Shown here: positions 12,025-22,620 of the stretch, piece after piece
Layout: the number at the start of each line of letters is the position of its first letter
Position numbering within the stretch: position 1 is the first letter of the stretch
Origin: Dermacentor variabilis
Taxonomy: Eukaryota > Arthropoda > Arachnida > Ixodida > Ixodidae
Assembly: GCF_050947875.1 (NCBI RefSeq)
Contig: NC_134572.1
Coordinates: 154,401,105 to 154,465,104 of the forward strand
Reading direction: 5' to 3'
DNA length: 64,000 bases
The notes under the pieces: model-generated
Told to the model about the DNA's origin: nothing
Seen by the model: only the letters and a program-made list of their open reading frames with translations
Databases searched by the model: none
Translations under genes and position numbers: made by a program

Positions 12025-12766
12025 ATTTATTTTGAACCCGTGGTTTGGTACATCTCATACACGACTTCACCCGTGCAGTACTTGTAACTTCTCGCCTCCC
12101 GAGATCATCTTGTGACCATATAGCGTCGAGATGCTCACACTTTGAACCCGCTGCTGCAATTAAACATAAAAAAGTGGCGGATCATTATTTCACGGCCTTA
12201 CGTGTGACAGATACTATCGCTTTTGATGATGTGAATCACGTGGGATACTTATAGATGGCAGAAAGGCAGACAAGTTAGTCAGAAACTTTGACTGGACGAC
12301 ATTAGACACAACTGATCACGTGATAACGTATAATCAATTGGTAAATCAGTTTAGTAGGTTTTTTTGCTGGCCACGAAAACAGTGAAACTGAAACGTAGAA
12401 ATCTGAGGAAGAAATAGATTGCATCCATAGTAGAACTATCAAAAAGATAGATATTGGAGGCTTTGTAAAAGTTACCCGACAAATCTAGTTCTGCAAGAAG
12501 AATATCGAAACGCACGTAACACGCTTACTGCTCAGTCACAAATAAGTAAATTGGAATACTACGCTGAAAAGTTTTCGCAGTGTCGCAGTAACCTAAGAAA
12601 TACATGGGGCTTGCTGCATGACTTGGCGAGAAAACCTGAACATTAAAATTATAAATGATGGCTTGCTGAAAACATTTTCGCCTGCAGAGTCATTGTATAT
12701 TGCGAACTCCTTCAAAGATGCATTTCTGCTATTCTACCAATCATTAATGCAAGTGACCTGTGGAAC

Positions 12767-13500
12767 TTGATTAACGTAATTCCACTCAACAAACCGGCAG
12801 GTTATGACCTAGTAAGAGTGCGAGATATAAAGTATAATTTCTATCATCTGCAAAACGTTCTCTTGTTTATCTTACACGGTTGTTTCGAAACAGGTGTAAT
12901 CCCGCAGGGCTTGAAGGGCTCAGTAATTAGACCAATTTATAAGAAAGGTAGTAAATTAGATAAAAATAATTATAGACCAATTGCAATAATGAGCGTGTTA
13001 GCGCATGTAATGTAGAAATTTATTCACACTTGCATGGTATCCTTTTGCGATAAATTTTATATAAGTCGCTCCTAATAAGGTTTTAGACGTATACCTTAAG
13101 TACAGTCCATCTGCCTGAAGATTGTAAAGATTATGTATGTAAAAAAATTGATCAAAATAATATTGTGCTTTGCCTTTTCAGAGATCTGACCCGAGCTTTT
13201 GAAACCATAGAACATGACATAACGGTACACAAACTAGAAAGTATTGGCTTCCGAGGTCCTTATTCAAAATTCTTTTCCAATTATTTTTCAAACCATTTGG
13301 CGTCGTCTCTAAAAAAATATATATAGTGACTTCCCTTCAGTTAGATATGGTGCACCTCAAAGGTCGGTTCTGGGACCTCTTTTATTAACCATTTACGTCA
13401 ATGATGTTGCCGATATACAACTGAATGCTGCAATATTTCAATGCGCTAATGATACTGCACTACTTATATCACACTAATCGTACTCTGCAGCCGTAAAACT
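12767..13500 (+). pseudogene. CR1/Jockey-type LINE reverse transcriptase remnants
   Basis: An open piece (12767-13015) carries VIRPIYKKGSKLDKNNYRPI, the N-terminal reverse transcriptase motif. Beyond stops, 13344-13480 carries GAPQRSVLGPLLLTIYVNDV followed by a CANDTALL segment corresponding to the YADDTALL catalytic box. The first catalytic Asp is replaced by Asn in this reading. Many stops and frameshifts show an old, dead copy. Confidence 0.75.
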
Positions 13501-14534
13501 ACTTCAAGAAGACGCAATACGTGTGATTGATTAGTTAAATGCTAATCAAATATAGTTAAACTGAGAAAAAAACTACCATTGTATGTTTTAGAAATCGTCA
13601 TAAGACTGTTATCCAAGACCTGTCCATTCAATTACATTGTTCTCAGTGTTTAAATTGCTCTTGCATGTTTCTACCGCTACCCTTTCTGTTAAGTAGCTTG
13701 ATCTTCATTTTGACGACCGCATGTTGTGGAATGTTTACATTGAATACATAATGAAGCGTTTACGAATGGTAGCAGCTCTATAATACACGCATAATAGACT
13801 CTATAATACAAACGAAAGTAGATCGAGCGGATAAGCTATTGCATGGTGTAGCTGCAAGCATACTGTATAGTACCGCTTATGGCTGTTCAGACAATGACGT
13901 AAGAAGTAATATTGCAGGTGTTGAGTCCTCTTATCAGATCTGTTTGCACTAGTGATACTTCTTCGTAACATTTTCTCGAATCGACGCAAAATAATACAGA
14001 GTAAACCTAAAACGCTAAGAAAAAGATACCTTTATTAGTTACCGCTTATATATACCAACTATGGCAAAAAGTGTCGAGAATATTAGGTTCTTCTTTATTT
14101 TAACCAGTGGCGGAAAGAAATATTTGAACAGGATTCCCTAAAAGAAGCCAAACAACAAATTAAAGCATGGTTAATGCAACCTAAAAATACATGACAGTTA
14201 TCCTGTGTGCACGTTTTTTTAACACTTCCTATCATTATTTTCACTATTGCCTTGTCAACAAAAAGTTTGTGTTCTTCTTATATATCTATTTCTTTACCAC
14301 TTTCCCGTAGAAATAGCAGGACATTTTTCATTACCTTTTTTTTCTCTCCAATAACACAGTAAAATATTCATATTTATTGTTGTTATCAAGCTGTTGCAAT
14401 ACGTATAATATACGTTGAACTGCTTTTGCTAGCAGCGAGCTAGCAGCACCACATGTCTGCCGAAACCCAGCCACAAGTGACTTGCGCTTATGCGCGCGCG
14501 ATATGTGCAATAAGTAGTGAGCTGCTGAAATAAA

Positions 14535-14681
14535 GATGTATTTATGTATGTATGTATGTATGTATGTATGTATGTATGTATGTATGTATGTATGTATGTA
14601 TGTATGTATGTATGTATGTATGTATGTATGTATGTATGTATGTATGTTTGTATGTATGTATGTATGTATGTATGTATGTAT
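14535..14681 (+). repeat. (TATG)n tail of the CR1/Jockey-type LINE, left half
   Basis: About 36 TATG units directly after the AATAAA of the LINE, with one TTTG variant. The tract is cut at 14681 by the LTR of the outer Gypsy element and resumes at 23834. It is best read as the microsatellite tail of the LINE, later used as a landing site. Confidence 0.85.
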
Positions 14682-15295
14682 TGTTTGGAGTCGAGCATGA
14701 AATAGATGGTAGCTGGCCCATGCCGTCGTTCAACTTCTTCACGCTGAGGACGTTGTTGAAGGCAAGGACTGCTTCTCATCGAGAACGAGGAATATGGGTT
14801 TTATTACAGTATCTACATAAGGACGTTGCGGTTCATCACTCTAGCATGGCTGCGAGAGAAAACACACAAAGGAGCCACGCAACAGCCCCTTAAATACACT
14901 TAGATACCTAGGTGAGGGAAAACGTTCGACTAGAGTTATCGCAGCCACAGGTTTCACTGCCCCCACTGAGGTGAGGCGGTCTTCGCAGAACTGGGTTTTG
15001 CGTCTTGAAAGGCGCGTGGGGTGGTGCCGCTAAATACGTTCCCTCGGGAACTCCCCCGCTGCCGACAGACCAGGTCGTTGGTGGTGAGTTCACTAACAAA
15101 GACTGGTTCACCGACCTCGTTAAGTCATAGCGGCGCCGAGGGGGTGTTGTGCGGCATACCGTCATCCCTACAAAACGAGTCGCCGCGGCAGCTGGGGAAG
15201 GCTTTCATGGCAATTTTGGGGAAGCTCGCCATGCTCGCAGCTGCAGCTGGCTGAGAAAACTTTGCATGTCGGCACCTCTGCTGCCCGTTCCTAAC
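14682..15295 (-). repeat. 3' LTR of the outer Gypsy
   Basis: 614 bp, starting TGTTTGGAGTC and ending CGTTCCTAACA on the plus strand, so TG...CA on both strands. It aligns along its length with 23189-23833. The copies have diverged by substitutions and indels; the second is 31 bp longer, mainly from an insertion near 23465-23505. The left flank is the (TATG)n tract. The purine-rich AATGGAGGAG on the element strand just inside (15296-15306) is a modest polypurine-tract candidate. Confidence 0.9.
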
Positions 15296-15763
15296 AGCTC
15301 CTCCATTACCCGGAAAATCTCGACTGTCTAGCGCTGACAACCGCTGCGCAAGAAGAGAACGGCTGGTGGCAAGGGGGTGATGCCTTGGCTTCCACCGACC
15401 ACATGTGTAATGATGTCACCGCCCCAAGACGTCAAAAAGGAGAAGTAACTGCAAAACGAACCCCACAACATGGCTCTGCCCCGAGATAACGTATCTTGGA
15501 TCTCACTTTAGACCCGCCAGGCTTCAAAGAAAGCATTAGTGGAGAAACAAAAAATGCTGCATTTCACTACTACAATTTGGAAGGAATTTCTTGCTGACAA
15601 ATTGGACAATCATGGATGGAGTCCTGATAGATCAGAGGGGATCTTCACGGCTTAACAAAATTAACTATAACGACCTTAAAATTTATGCGGGACCCTTAAA
15701 CACAGAATTCAAATTAGCCTGCTCAAACCATCCGCATTGCTATGCAACTTTCCCTTCTTATAT
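15296..15763. other. 3' internal region of the outer Gypsy, no gene seen
   Basis: Between the RNase H remnant and the 3' LTR. No frame or motif is recognisable on either strand. In this position it could be the C-terminal part of pol plus a 3' untranslated segment. Confidence 0.5.
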
Positions 15764-16360
15764 CTAACAGAGAAGCTGTACTCTTGGACAGTGAGGCTCC
15801 ATCGGAGCTAGCGGCGATTCTTGTGTGACATTTGATTGAGCCACGTCAGAGTACAGTGGTCGGTCTCGAAGATGAACCTCGCTCCGTACTATTAACATGA
15901 AACTTCTGGGCTGCCCAAACCAAAGAAGCGCATTCCTGCTCTGAAGCGCTGTAGGCTTCCTCTCTCTCACCACGGCCATACCTCTGTCGCTTGCGTCGCA
16001 CTGAACCATAAATTCTTTTGTGTAGTCTGGCACGCGAAGCACAGGACGAGAAACCAATAGCGTTTTCAAACTTTGGAAAGCGTTCTCTTTGACCTTATCT
16101 TAGTGGACGCTATTCGGTGATCCCTTTCGGAGGGCGCCCGTTAAAGGACTGGCTATTTGCAAGTAATTCGGAATGTAAGTCCCAAAAACGAACGAAAATC
16201 TCTATTCGTGCGCGGCTACGAAAATTCTGCAATCGTAGCTTTTTTTCAGCTCGGCCATCCGTCTCGTGACCTCGCCGACATCATGGCCCTGATAAGTCCC
16301 CTGCGAAGAGCCAAATCAACACTTTTACGCTTTCATCGTTAAGCCGGCTTCACTCAACCG
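15764..16360 (-). pseudogene. Outer Gypsy RNase H region and connection
   Basis: An open piece (15764-16069) carries PVLRVPDYTKEFMVQCDASD, the start of Gypsy RNase H with the first catalytic Asp in CDASD. Upstream, to 16360, the connection domain is readable in broken frames. Beyond GMAVV the sequence is frameshifted and the later RNase H residues are not visible. It follows reverse transcriptase directly, as in other pol proteins. Confidence 0.8.
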
Positions 16361-16960
16361 TCAGAACACCTGTTTGAGGAGCGATACGTGCTGTTTCCAG
16401 CTGTCCGAAAAAATTGCTACATCATCAAGATATGGCAAGCCAAACTCCAGCAAGTTTTTCAGGACAATATCCATTAACTTAGAGAAGCTAAACGGCGCGT
16501 TCTTCAGCCCGAAGCTGAGTGCGAGAGGGCGAAAAGTGCCTAAAGGTGAGATAAATGCGGCATAGCGGCTGGCACTTTCTGAAAGGGGAACTTGCCAGTA
16601 TCCTCGCACGAGATCTATAGTTGCAATGTATTTAGCAGCGCTAACTCTTTCAATTCGTTCCTCAATGTTGGGTATCGGGTACAGCTGATCCCTAGTGATG
16701 GCATTTAACATCCTGTAGTCTACACACGGACGAGGGTCCTTGTTAGGGGTTTCTACCAGTATTAGCGGTGACGTTTAGTCACTCTCAGCAGGCTCAATAA
16801 CTCCTAAATCTAGCATGCGCTGTATCTCTACCTCCATAATTCCTCTCTGTCATGGACACATCTTCTAAGGCTTCGATCTCACGGGTTCGGTTGAGGTCAG
16901 CTCTATTTCATGCGTTATTAGCTCGGTTTTACCTGGCCGATCACTGAATCTTTCGAGATA
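16361..16960 (-). pseudogene. Outer Gypsy reverse transcriptase
   Basis: The open piece (16361-16711) contains RGYWQVPLSE, the substrate-binding LSFGLKNAPFSFSKLMD and the catalytic FGLPYLDDVAIFS, with both YLDD aspartates intact. The N-terminal part (16712-16960) is readable but has stops: DLGVIEPAESD and PRPCVDYRMLNAITRDQLYP are visible. It is contiguous with the integrase C-terminus upstream, which supports a single pol frame with integrase N-terminal to reverse transcriptase. Confidence 0.9.
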
Positions 16961-17250
16961 TTATCCTAACAGCCGTGCTAGCTCATCTAGCTGCTCGAGT
17001 CTAAGATAATGCGAGCTTACAGAATGTTTTACCATTTCTTCTCGGCTGATTTCAGAGTTGCAAGTCGCCTTACACTCAATAAACTCGATACTAGTGTCAT
17101 TGTGCTCCGTGATGGTACAGTTAACGACTCCGCTTCGCTCTATGTACGGCTTCATCACATCGCAGTGGTATATCCTCACCTCCTTCCTGCGAACGGGTAT
17201 TTGCAGAGCATAGTTAGTATCTGAAAGTTTCTGCAACACTTTAACGGGTC
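16961..17250 (-). pseudogene. Outer Gypsy integrase C-terminus (GPY/F-type), downstream half
   Basis: Begins with GPVKVLQKLSDTNYALQI and RKEVRIYHCDVMKPY, the typical C-terminal integrase module that binds DNA or chromatin. It ends LRLEQLDELARLLG just before the reverse transcriptase linker. The residues just upstream of GPV lie at 20084-20160, on the other side of the inner Gypsy. The CTTCC duplication marks the break. Confidence 0.85.
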
Positions 17251-17255
17251 CTTCC

Positions 17256-17439
17256 TGTTGTAGCGCGCGGCAACCGAGAAGCTATACTCCAGAAAACGAC
17301 AGTGGCCGGTGCAGAACAAGGAATCCGCGTTTATTCTTTTGCACACGCTTTTTATAGGCAGCGGTTACTTATCCGCTGCTGATATCAGTGCCCGTGATGA
17401 CGAAGTGGCACGGCATGCACTTGGCGTTACGTCATCACA
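17256..17439 (-). repeat. 3' LTR of the inner Gypsy
   Basis: 184 bp, TGTTGTAGCG...ACGTCATCACA on the plus strand. By eye it differs from the 5' LTR at six positions, mostly transitions. It contains TTTATAGGC, a possible TATA-like or polyadenylation-region feature. The left flank is CTTCC. Confidence 0.95.
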
Positions 17440-17451
17440 TTCCTCTCCCCC
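17440..17451 (-). promoter_or_regulatory. Polypurine tract of the inner Gypsy
   Basis: On the element strand GGGGGAGAGGAA directly precedes the 3' LTR. An uninterrupted 12-base purine run at this site is the expected primer for plus-strand DNA synthesis. Confidence 0.85.
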
Positions 17452-17476
17452 AAGATCGTCGTCATCATTACTATCT

Positions 17477-18507
17477 TCAGTGGCGGACATCGTGAGACCC
17501 ATATCGGTCTGGTGGTTTCCTGGCACGCTGACTTCGGCGCAGCACTGGTGGAGGGTCGGAAGGCGCTTCGGCTTGCGCCTGAGGATGGTCATTCTGGGGA
17601 GCAGGCAGTGGCAATTCCTGCCCGTCTGGTGGTGGTGGTTCCGGCATTACTGCATCCTCTCGGGGAGGTGCTGCCGTGTCCGCTTCATGATACGCCTGCT
17701 GGGGCATGGTTGGGGCCTCCCGCTGACGCACAACGTCCTCAGTGACGTGTCTTCTCGGGGCCTCTGCACCAACGTTTGATCCTGCATGCTGGAAACTGCG
17801 CGAGCGTAAATGGTCAACATGAACGTGGCGAACTGTGTTCTGTGTTTTTACGAGATAGGTCACAGGGCTAACTGGCCGCACTACACACCCTTCAGTCCAC
17901 GACACTTTCTCTTGCCTGACAGTCCTTACGTATACGCAGTCCCCTGCCCTGAATGAACGGACAATCGATCTTCGTTGGTCGCGCTGCCGCTTCACTGCTT
18001 CTTGCTTGCTCTGCATGCCGTCCGAAATGAGGGCCTTAGGAAGGACAGTCTCGTGCACGGCATTCGTTTCAGAAACAATTTGGCTGGACACTTGCCTGTT
18101 ACTGTGCTAGTTGTTGTCCGATATGCCAGCAAGAAGTCGTCCAGCCTCTCCCGCAGCGGTCTGCCGTTTCCTCCCTTGTCGTGCAACAGCTGCTTGCGGC
18201 GGCTCCTCTTAACGGTTTCCACCATCCTCTCGGCAGCGCCATTGGATTCCGGATGGTATGGCGGGCTGTACGTGCGCCGGATGCCACAGGCATCGAGGAA
18301 GTCCTGGAACTCCTGCGATGAAAACTGTGGACGATTATCAGAAATGACTTGTTCGGGGAATCCGTAAGAAGCAAATAGACCCCGCAAACGCTCGATAGTC
18401 TTCGCGGCTGTAGTTGAGCTCATAGGGAACACCTCAGTCCATTTTGAAAACGAGTTAACACACAAAAGGAATGTCGTTTTTTCACATCCAAAAAAATTCA
18501 AATGCAC
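17477..18507 (-). pseudogene. Inner Gypsy integrase core and C-terminus
   Basis: Two overlapping frames. The first (17992-18507) has NSFSKWTEVFPM, then ISDNRPQFSSQEFQDFL with the second catalytic Asp, then SPPYHPESNGAAERMVETVK with the catalytic Glu. The second (17477-18091) continues the C-terminus with an IVRSFRAGDCVYVRTV segment and a Pro/Gln-rich tail ending in RRSQRARKPPDRYG, a common Gypsy integrase tail motif. A frameshift near 18000-18090 separates them. The enzyme would insert element DNA into chromatin. Confidence 0.88.
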
Positions 18508-18540
18508 TCGCTGCGAGCATCGGGCGGGAAATGGCCATGG

Positions 18541-18837
18541 CTAGAGCGGTGCACGAGGAGCACTGTTTTGCATCGCTTGGCAGATGCTGCACCTTTTTAC
18601 CACTTCTATGTTTGCATCTAGCCCTGGCCACCATAGCAGGCTACGAGCGAGCATCTTAATGCGTGATGCGCCGGGGTGTTCTGCGTGCAACAGTCCCAGC
18701 ACGGCGTCTTGCAACGTGGTTGGCACAATAACGCGACTTCCCCACATGACGCATCTCGATTCTAACGATAGCTCCGCGCGTCTGCTATAGTACGGTACCA
18801 GTTCTGCGTTTTTGACTTGTGCTGGCCACCCTTCCAA
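18541..18837 (-). pseudogene. Inner Gypsy integrase zinc (HHCC) domain
   Basis: Ninety-eight residues with LLHAEHPGASRIKMLARSLL and then KRCSICQ: His, His, Cys, Cys in standard order and spacing. It follows the RNase H tether on the same strand and precedes the core at 18507. Short gaps and stops separate it from its neighbours. Confidence 0.88.
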
Positions 18838-18870
18838 TGTATATCGGTAAACCTTGCTTAGCGTGCCGTC

Positions 18871-19894
18871 CTACTTGGTCGCTTTAGCAACATCCATAGC
18901 CGTCAGTGGCGTAGTTTCGAAAGCAGCGAGGGTATCTGTCTCCTCTATATCGGTTCCGCTTAAAACAGGTAGTCTGGACAGTGCATCTGCAACTTGCATT
19001 TGAGATCCTTTCCTATATTTCAAGTCGTAGCGATAAGAAGCCAAGATTAAAGCACATCGTTGCATGCGAGCGGCTGCCAAAGATGGAACCTGCTTCCGTG
19101 GCCCGAAGATGCTTATCAGCGGTTGATGGTCCGTGAACAACGTGAATGTCCGCCCATACAGATAGCGATGAAATTTCTTGAGGGCAAAGATTATCGCCAA
19201 CGCTTCTTGCTCGATCTGGGCATAGCTACGCTCAGCCTGCGATAGGGTCCTGGACGCAAAAGCAATGGGTTTTTCTGTACCATTTGGAAGTATATGAAAA
19301 AGAACCGTGCCGAGCCCATACTGCGACGCATCACAGCTTAGCGCGAAGCGTTGCTTTCGATCATAGTAAGCAAGTACCGGACTGGTCGTGAGCAAGTTCT
19401 TCGTTTCTCGAAACGCGACAGCGCATTTACTTGTACAATTCCAACGCTTGCCCTTCTTTAACAGCTCGTAGAGCGGCGCAGCTGCGGTTGCCAAGTCCGA
19501 TAGGAACTTAGCGTAGAATGTTACCATTCCAAGAAAAGACTTAAGTTCTGTACCATTCATGGACTCGGGTGCATCCTTTATCACCCTTACTTTCGATTCC
19601 AATGGCTTGATTCCCGCTGCTAAAATTCTGTGGCCCAGGTAGCGAACTTTGCAGCAAAAGAGCTTGCATTTTTCCATGTGCAGCGTCACATTGTGATCCT
19701 GTAATCGTGTTAACACCTCTTCCAGCTTTTGCCGACCGTCATCAGCACTCGTACCCCCAATTATGAGATCATCATTGTAACACCCTATTTGAGGCACGCC
19801 TTTGAGAATCCTGTCCATGAGCGACTGAAATATGGCAGGAGCCCTTGCAATGCCATAAGGGAGACGCTGGTCCAGATCCCATCTTCGTCGCCAG
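18871..19894 (-). pseudogene. Inner Gypsy reverse transcriptase (partial) and RNase H
   Basis: The open frame runs on from the LTR, but element protein starts at LPYGIARAPAIFQSLMD, the substrate-pocket region of reverse transcriptase. Catalytic CYNDDLIIGG is intact. Then follow the thumb (LGHRILAAGIKPLESKV), SFLGMVTFYAKF, RNase H with FALSCDASQYGLG (Asp), QIEQEALAIIFALKKFHRYL (Glu) and LFTDHQPL (Asp), and a tether ending VADALSRLP. Fingers and the first catalytic Asp motif are absent because of the internal deletion. The frame is about 340 codons of real pol without a stop, the best-preserved reading frame in the nest. Confidence 0.92.
19878..19894 (-). promoter_or_regulatory. Primer-binding-site candidate of the inner Gypsy
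   Basis: One base inside the 5' LTR the element strand reads TGGCGACGAAGATGG. A TGG start next to the LTR end is the usual signature of a site complementary to the CCA end of a host tRNA. I cannot name the tRNA without a search. Confidence 0.6.
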
Positions 19895-20078
19895 TGTTGT
19901 AGCGTGCGGCAACCGAGAAGCCGTACTCCAGAAAACGACAGTGGCCCGTGCAGAACAAGGAATCCGCGTTTATTCTTTCGCACACGCTTTTTATAGGCAG
20001 CGGTTACTTATCCGCTGCTGATATCAGTGCCCGCGATGACGAAGTGGCACGGCATGCACTTGGCGTTACGTCATCACA
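19895..20078 (-). repeat. 5' LTR of the inner Gypsy
   Basis: 184 bp with the same TG...CA ends as 17256-17439 and about 97% identical by eye. The right flank is CTTCC, completing the target duplication. Confidence 0.95.
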
Positions 20079-20083
20079 CTTCC

Positions 20084-20318
20084 CAGTGAACTTCAAGCTT
20101 GTTCTTTCTTGAAGGTTTGAGGATCATTGCTTGTTCTCCGGCGATAAATGAACAAAGCCTCGCATCCTTGTCGTAAAAGAATTTGGCGCTCTATTGAGCT
20201 ACTCCCACGTTCTTTTCGACTAGTTCTTGGTTTGCACTTAGCCGTTCCAGTAGATTTAGCACGTATTCTACCATTATTGGACTTTCTCTTTATTCCTCTC
20301 ACATCTCTGTTAACATTC
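20084..20318 (-). pseudogene. Outer Gypsy integrase, tail up to the inner insertion
   Basis: Broken frames between the integrase core (20319) and the inner Gypsy. The last residues before the insertion read KLEVHW on the minus strand, which is the usual lead-in to the GPY/F module found at 17250. No intact frame remains. Confidence 0.65.
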
Positions 20319-21305
20319 TCAGTGTGGAATGGAATTTCCTCTCATCGTCCGATACACTAGTTCTGCTGGCGAGAGCCCTGTAGCCTCATGAAGAACCAAT
20401 CGCAAAGCAAACAAAGTGGCCGAAAGACAATTTTTCCCGTCTTCCTTGTATACGTAACAGAGCGCCCGCAAAACTCGCTTAAGCACTGAATTCCACCTCT
20501 CTACACTATTTGATTGACGATGATAGATGGAACGGTGGATCAACTTTACCCCGCATTTTTGTAAGAATGTGGAAGCCAGTGCGCTGGTGAATACTGAATT
20601 TTGATCCGCCTGTATTTCGGCTGGAAACCCAACTCGTGCGAGAACTGTCAAAAGCGGGTCTACTAGCTCGGTAGAGCTGAGTTCTTTCAGAGGGATTGCT
20701 TCTGGAAACTTTGTAGCCGGACACAGCATGGTAAACAGGTACCTGCAACTCCATTTTGTTTTTGGTAGAGGCCCTATCGTGTCTATCAAAAGTCGTGTGA
20801 AAGGTTCTGTTATTGAGCGCACTACCTTTAGTGGAGCTTTCCTTGTCTCTCCTGGTTAGCACGAACGCTGGCAGGCGTCGCATGATCTTACAAAATTTCC
20901 TACGTCTTTGAAACAGCCAGGCCAGTAGTATTCCATAAGCAATCTTTCATTTGATTTGTTTATGCCTAGGTGGCCGGACCACCCATTTGCATGACAGACA
21001 CTCAAAGGGTCCTCCCTGTATTTAGTAGGTACGACTAACTTATCTAGAATCCTGCCCTTTCGGTCTCTGTAGTGCCGACACAACAATCCTCCTCTCTCAT
21101 GTATCGTCACGTTGCGCCCAGGAATGCCTTCCCTACCTGTGTGATGTAAATAAGCTAAGCTGTCATCATTAATTTGCTCGGCTGCCAGCGACTGTCTGAC
21201 CGCACGTAAGAGCTGATCAAAGTTCTTGGAGGCCTGTGACAATAACGACCCTGTCTCGTTTACGATTGCGTCAGCTGGCTTTCCTGCAAGCGTGAACTTT
21301 GACAC
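20319..21305 (-). pseudogene. Outer Gypsy integrase, zinc and core domains
   Basis: The upstream frame (20856-21305) ends with HANGWSGHLGINKSNERLL and RSCDACQRSC, the HHCC zinc domain. The next (20319-20822) begins with PFTRLLIDTIGPLPKTKWSC, where the first catalytic Asp lies in LLIDTIG, and continues with EIQADQNSVFTS (second Asp position) and IYHRQSNSVERWN, which aligns with the catalytic Glu motif. The reading changes frame between the two pieces. The key point is position: this integrase lies upstream of the reverse transcriptase at 16361-16960 on the same strand, between the same two LTRs. Confidence 0.9.
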
Positions 21306-21441
21306 CCTAGTTATACGCTCTCATTGAGCTGGTCAGCTGGCAGGCTTTCTTCAACCGTTTTTTTTTGTCCCTTGAGGCTTTCTCGGATTCGGTTGCTGAA
21401 GCTACCTTGTTGCTACTGCCGCTGGAGCAGGTTGTGTATTT

Positions 21442-21770
21442 TCAGCCGAAAGCGACGCGATTTTGTGAGCTTGCATGGCCTCGCGTCAATGCGTGTACTA
21501 CGCCCTCTCCCAGTTTAAGCCCTTTGTCATGCAGTAACCGATTGGAAGGATTCGAAAAAATGTAAGGGTACTGCAGTGACAAAAATTTGGAAACAGCAGC
21601 CTCGGTCAATAGGTCCCAGAACGGTCCACTGATTTTCACTTTGGCCATGGGCAGACACACGCTGTGTTCCTCTACGACCTGTTTTATCCACGCTACTTCT
21701 CCCGTGAAGTCATCTACCGTCACGTAAGACGGATGGACAATGTCCATAGTGGTGGCACTGTTTCACAGCA
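21442..21770 (-). pseudogene. Outer Gypsy protease-like region, catalytic Asp lost
   Basis: One hundred and one residues beginning MDIVHPSYVTVDDFTGEVAW, then SVCLPMAKVKISGPF. The residues just before, on the minus strand, read RVL-stop-NSATTMD. In related elements I would expect Asp-Ser-Ala or a similar aspartic protease triad at this point, so the stop and the Asn probably replace the catalytic Asp. The region follows the zinc knuckle directly, as a retropepsin should. Confidence 0.65.
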
Positions 21771-22017
21771 CCCGGCATGGTTTGCCATTAACTTTAAGGT
21801 GGTGAATATATTGGCTTAAAAGTTCCATATTCTCGTTTTTTTCATCCACGTAGCTGAAAATTACGCTAGGCTTCCCGCAGTTTACAGCGATATGTCCCAG
21901 TTTGTGGCACTTATAGCAGCGGATCGATCTAAAAGATCCGAATTTTCTTTTCTGCTCTTTTTGTATGGTTACCCCTCTAGAGTTCTCCTCGCTCTTTTCT
22001 GAGGGCTTTTCCTCCAC
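21763..22017 (-). pseudogene. Outer Gypsy gag zinc knuckle
   Basis: Eighty-four residues, lysine-rich at first, then SIRCYKCHKLGHIAVNCGKP, a complete CX2CX4HX4C zinc knuckle (nucleocapsid). It would bind genomic RNA during packaging. It ends just before the protease-like region. Confidence 0.9.
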
Positions 22018-22119
22018 GTCGACAGGCTCCGGTCGTTTAGTCTGCGAACTCTTTTTGAATGGAAATGGTTTTCGTGGTCAATTTCGACCGTGCCAATTTC
22101 CGTCCTCGGCGTCCAGCTT

Positions 22120-22620
22120 TCTACCCGTTGAGCACTCTTCGGCTAATTCAGCTGCCTTTTCCACAGTGTTTACATTCCCTCCTGCCTTGCACCCACAGTT
22201 TCACAGGCTGTGGATATTCTGTAAAACTGCTCTTGACACATACATTCAATAATCATGTGTCTGCTCTCGTACGCTTCCGCGCTTTTCAGCCACTCGACTA
22301 GGTTGGCCTTTAAGTTATATGCAAACTCCGTATATCCCTTGCTATCCATCTTCCCTGTGCTTCTAAACCGCTGCCGAAAAGCTTCGGCTGAAGGGGGTCC
22401 TTCTTTAAAAGAGCTGCCTTAACCTTTGCCTAATCAAATGCATCCCGCGCACTGAGTCTGGCGGTTACTTCTGCAGCCTCACACGGCAACATAGACTGCA
22501 ACCGCTGTGGTCATGTACTCGGACCGAAATTCATCTTCTCGCAAGTCCTTTCAAACTTTCCTAAGAACAAGCCTATGTCGTTGCCGACCCCAAATGGCTT
22601 TAACAGCCTGTCCATGCGGT
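22120..22620 (-). pseudogene. Outer Gypsy capsid with SCAN-like sequence
   Basis: In broken minus-strand frames one can read LFLGKFERTCEKM, then LPCEAAEVTARLSARDAFD, then KVKAALLKKD, then EAFRQRFRSTGKMDSKGYTE and, after a frameshift, PQPVKLWVQ. The pattern of leucine-rich helices with 'LP.EA' and 'F...Q....P..V..WV' resembles the SCAN fold, which is thought to derive from the capsid of Gmr1-like Gypsy elements. Stops at two or more points make this a pseudogene. The SCAN comparison is by eye. Confidence 0.6.

Larger units (their letters stand above)
11235..14534 (+). mobile_element. CR1/Jockey-type LINE, 5'-truncated, inserted in LINE-A
   Basis: Plus-strand LINE with the end of ORF1, an endonuclease frame, and a heavily decayed reverse transcriptase, followed by a non-coding 3' region with AATAAA at 14529-14534 and a (TATG)n tail. 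On the left the LINE-A sequence ends in TATGTT (11230-11235) and on the right LINE-A resumes after TATGTT at 24042, so a target duplication of about 6 bp is likely, though the tail also contains TATG. Downstream of 13.5 kb only scattered similarity remains. Confidence 0.8.
17256..20078 (-). mobile_element. Inner Ty3/Gypsy element, internally deleted, inserted in outer integrase
   Basis: 2823 bp bounded by two 184-bp LTRs and flanked by CTTCC at 17251-17255 and 20079-20083, a 5-bp target duplication typical of Gypsy integration. On the minus strand the order is 5' LTR, primer-binding-like TGGCGACGAAG, then directly the middle of reverse transcriptase, RNase H, integrase, polypurine tract, 3' LTR. 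Gag, protease and the first part of reverse transcriptase are missing, so this is a deletion derivative. It retains conventional Gypsy order, unlike its host. Confidence 0.95.

Noticed and set aside
14429..14893. Open frames encoding long YIHT or MYVC repeats on both strands
   Set aside because: They are translations of the (TATG)n microsatellite and not proteins.
19785..19985. Start codon of inner Gypsy pol within the LTR (ATG at 19983)
   Set aside because: The first 45 or so codons are LTR and leader sequence; family similarity starts only at the substrate loop of reverse transcriptase.
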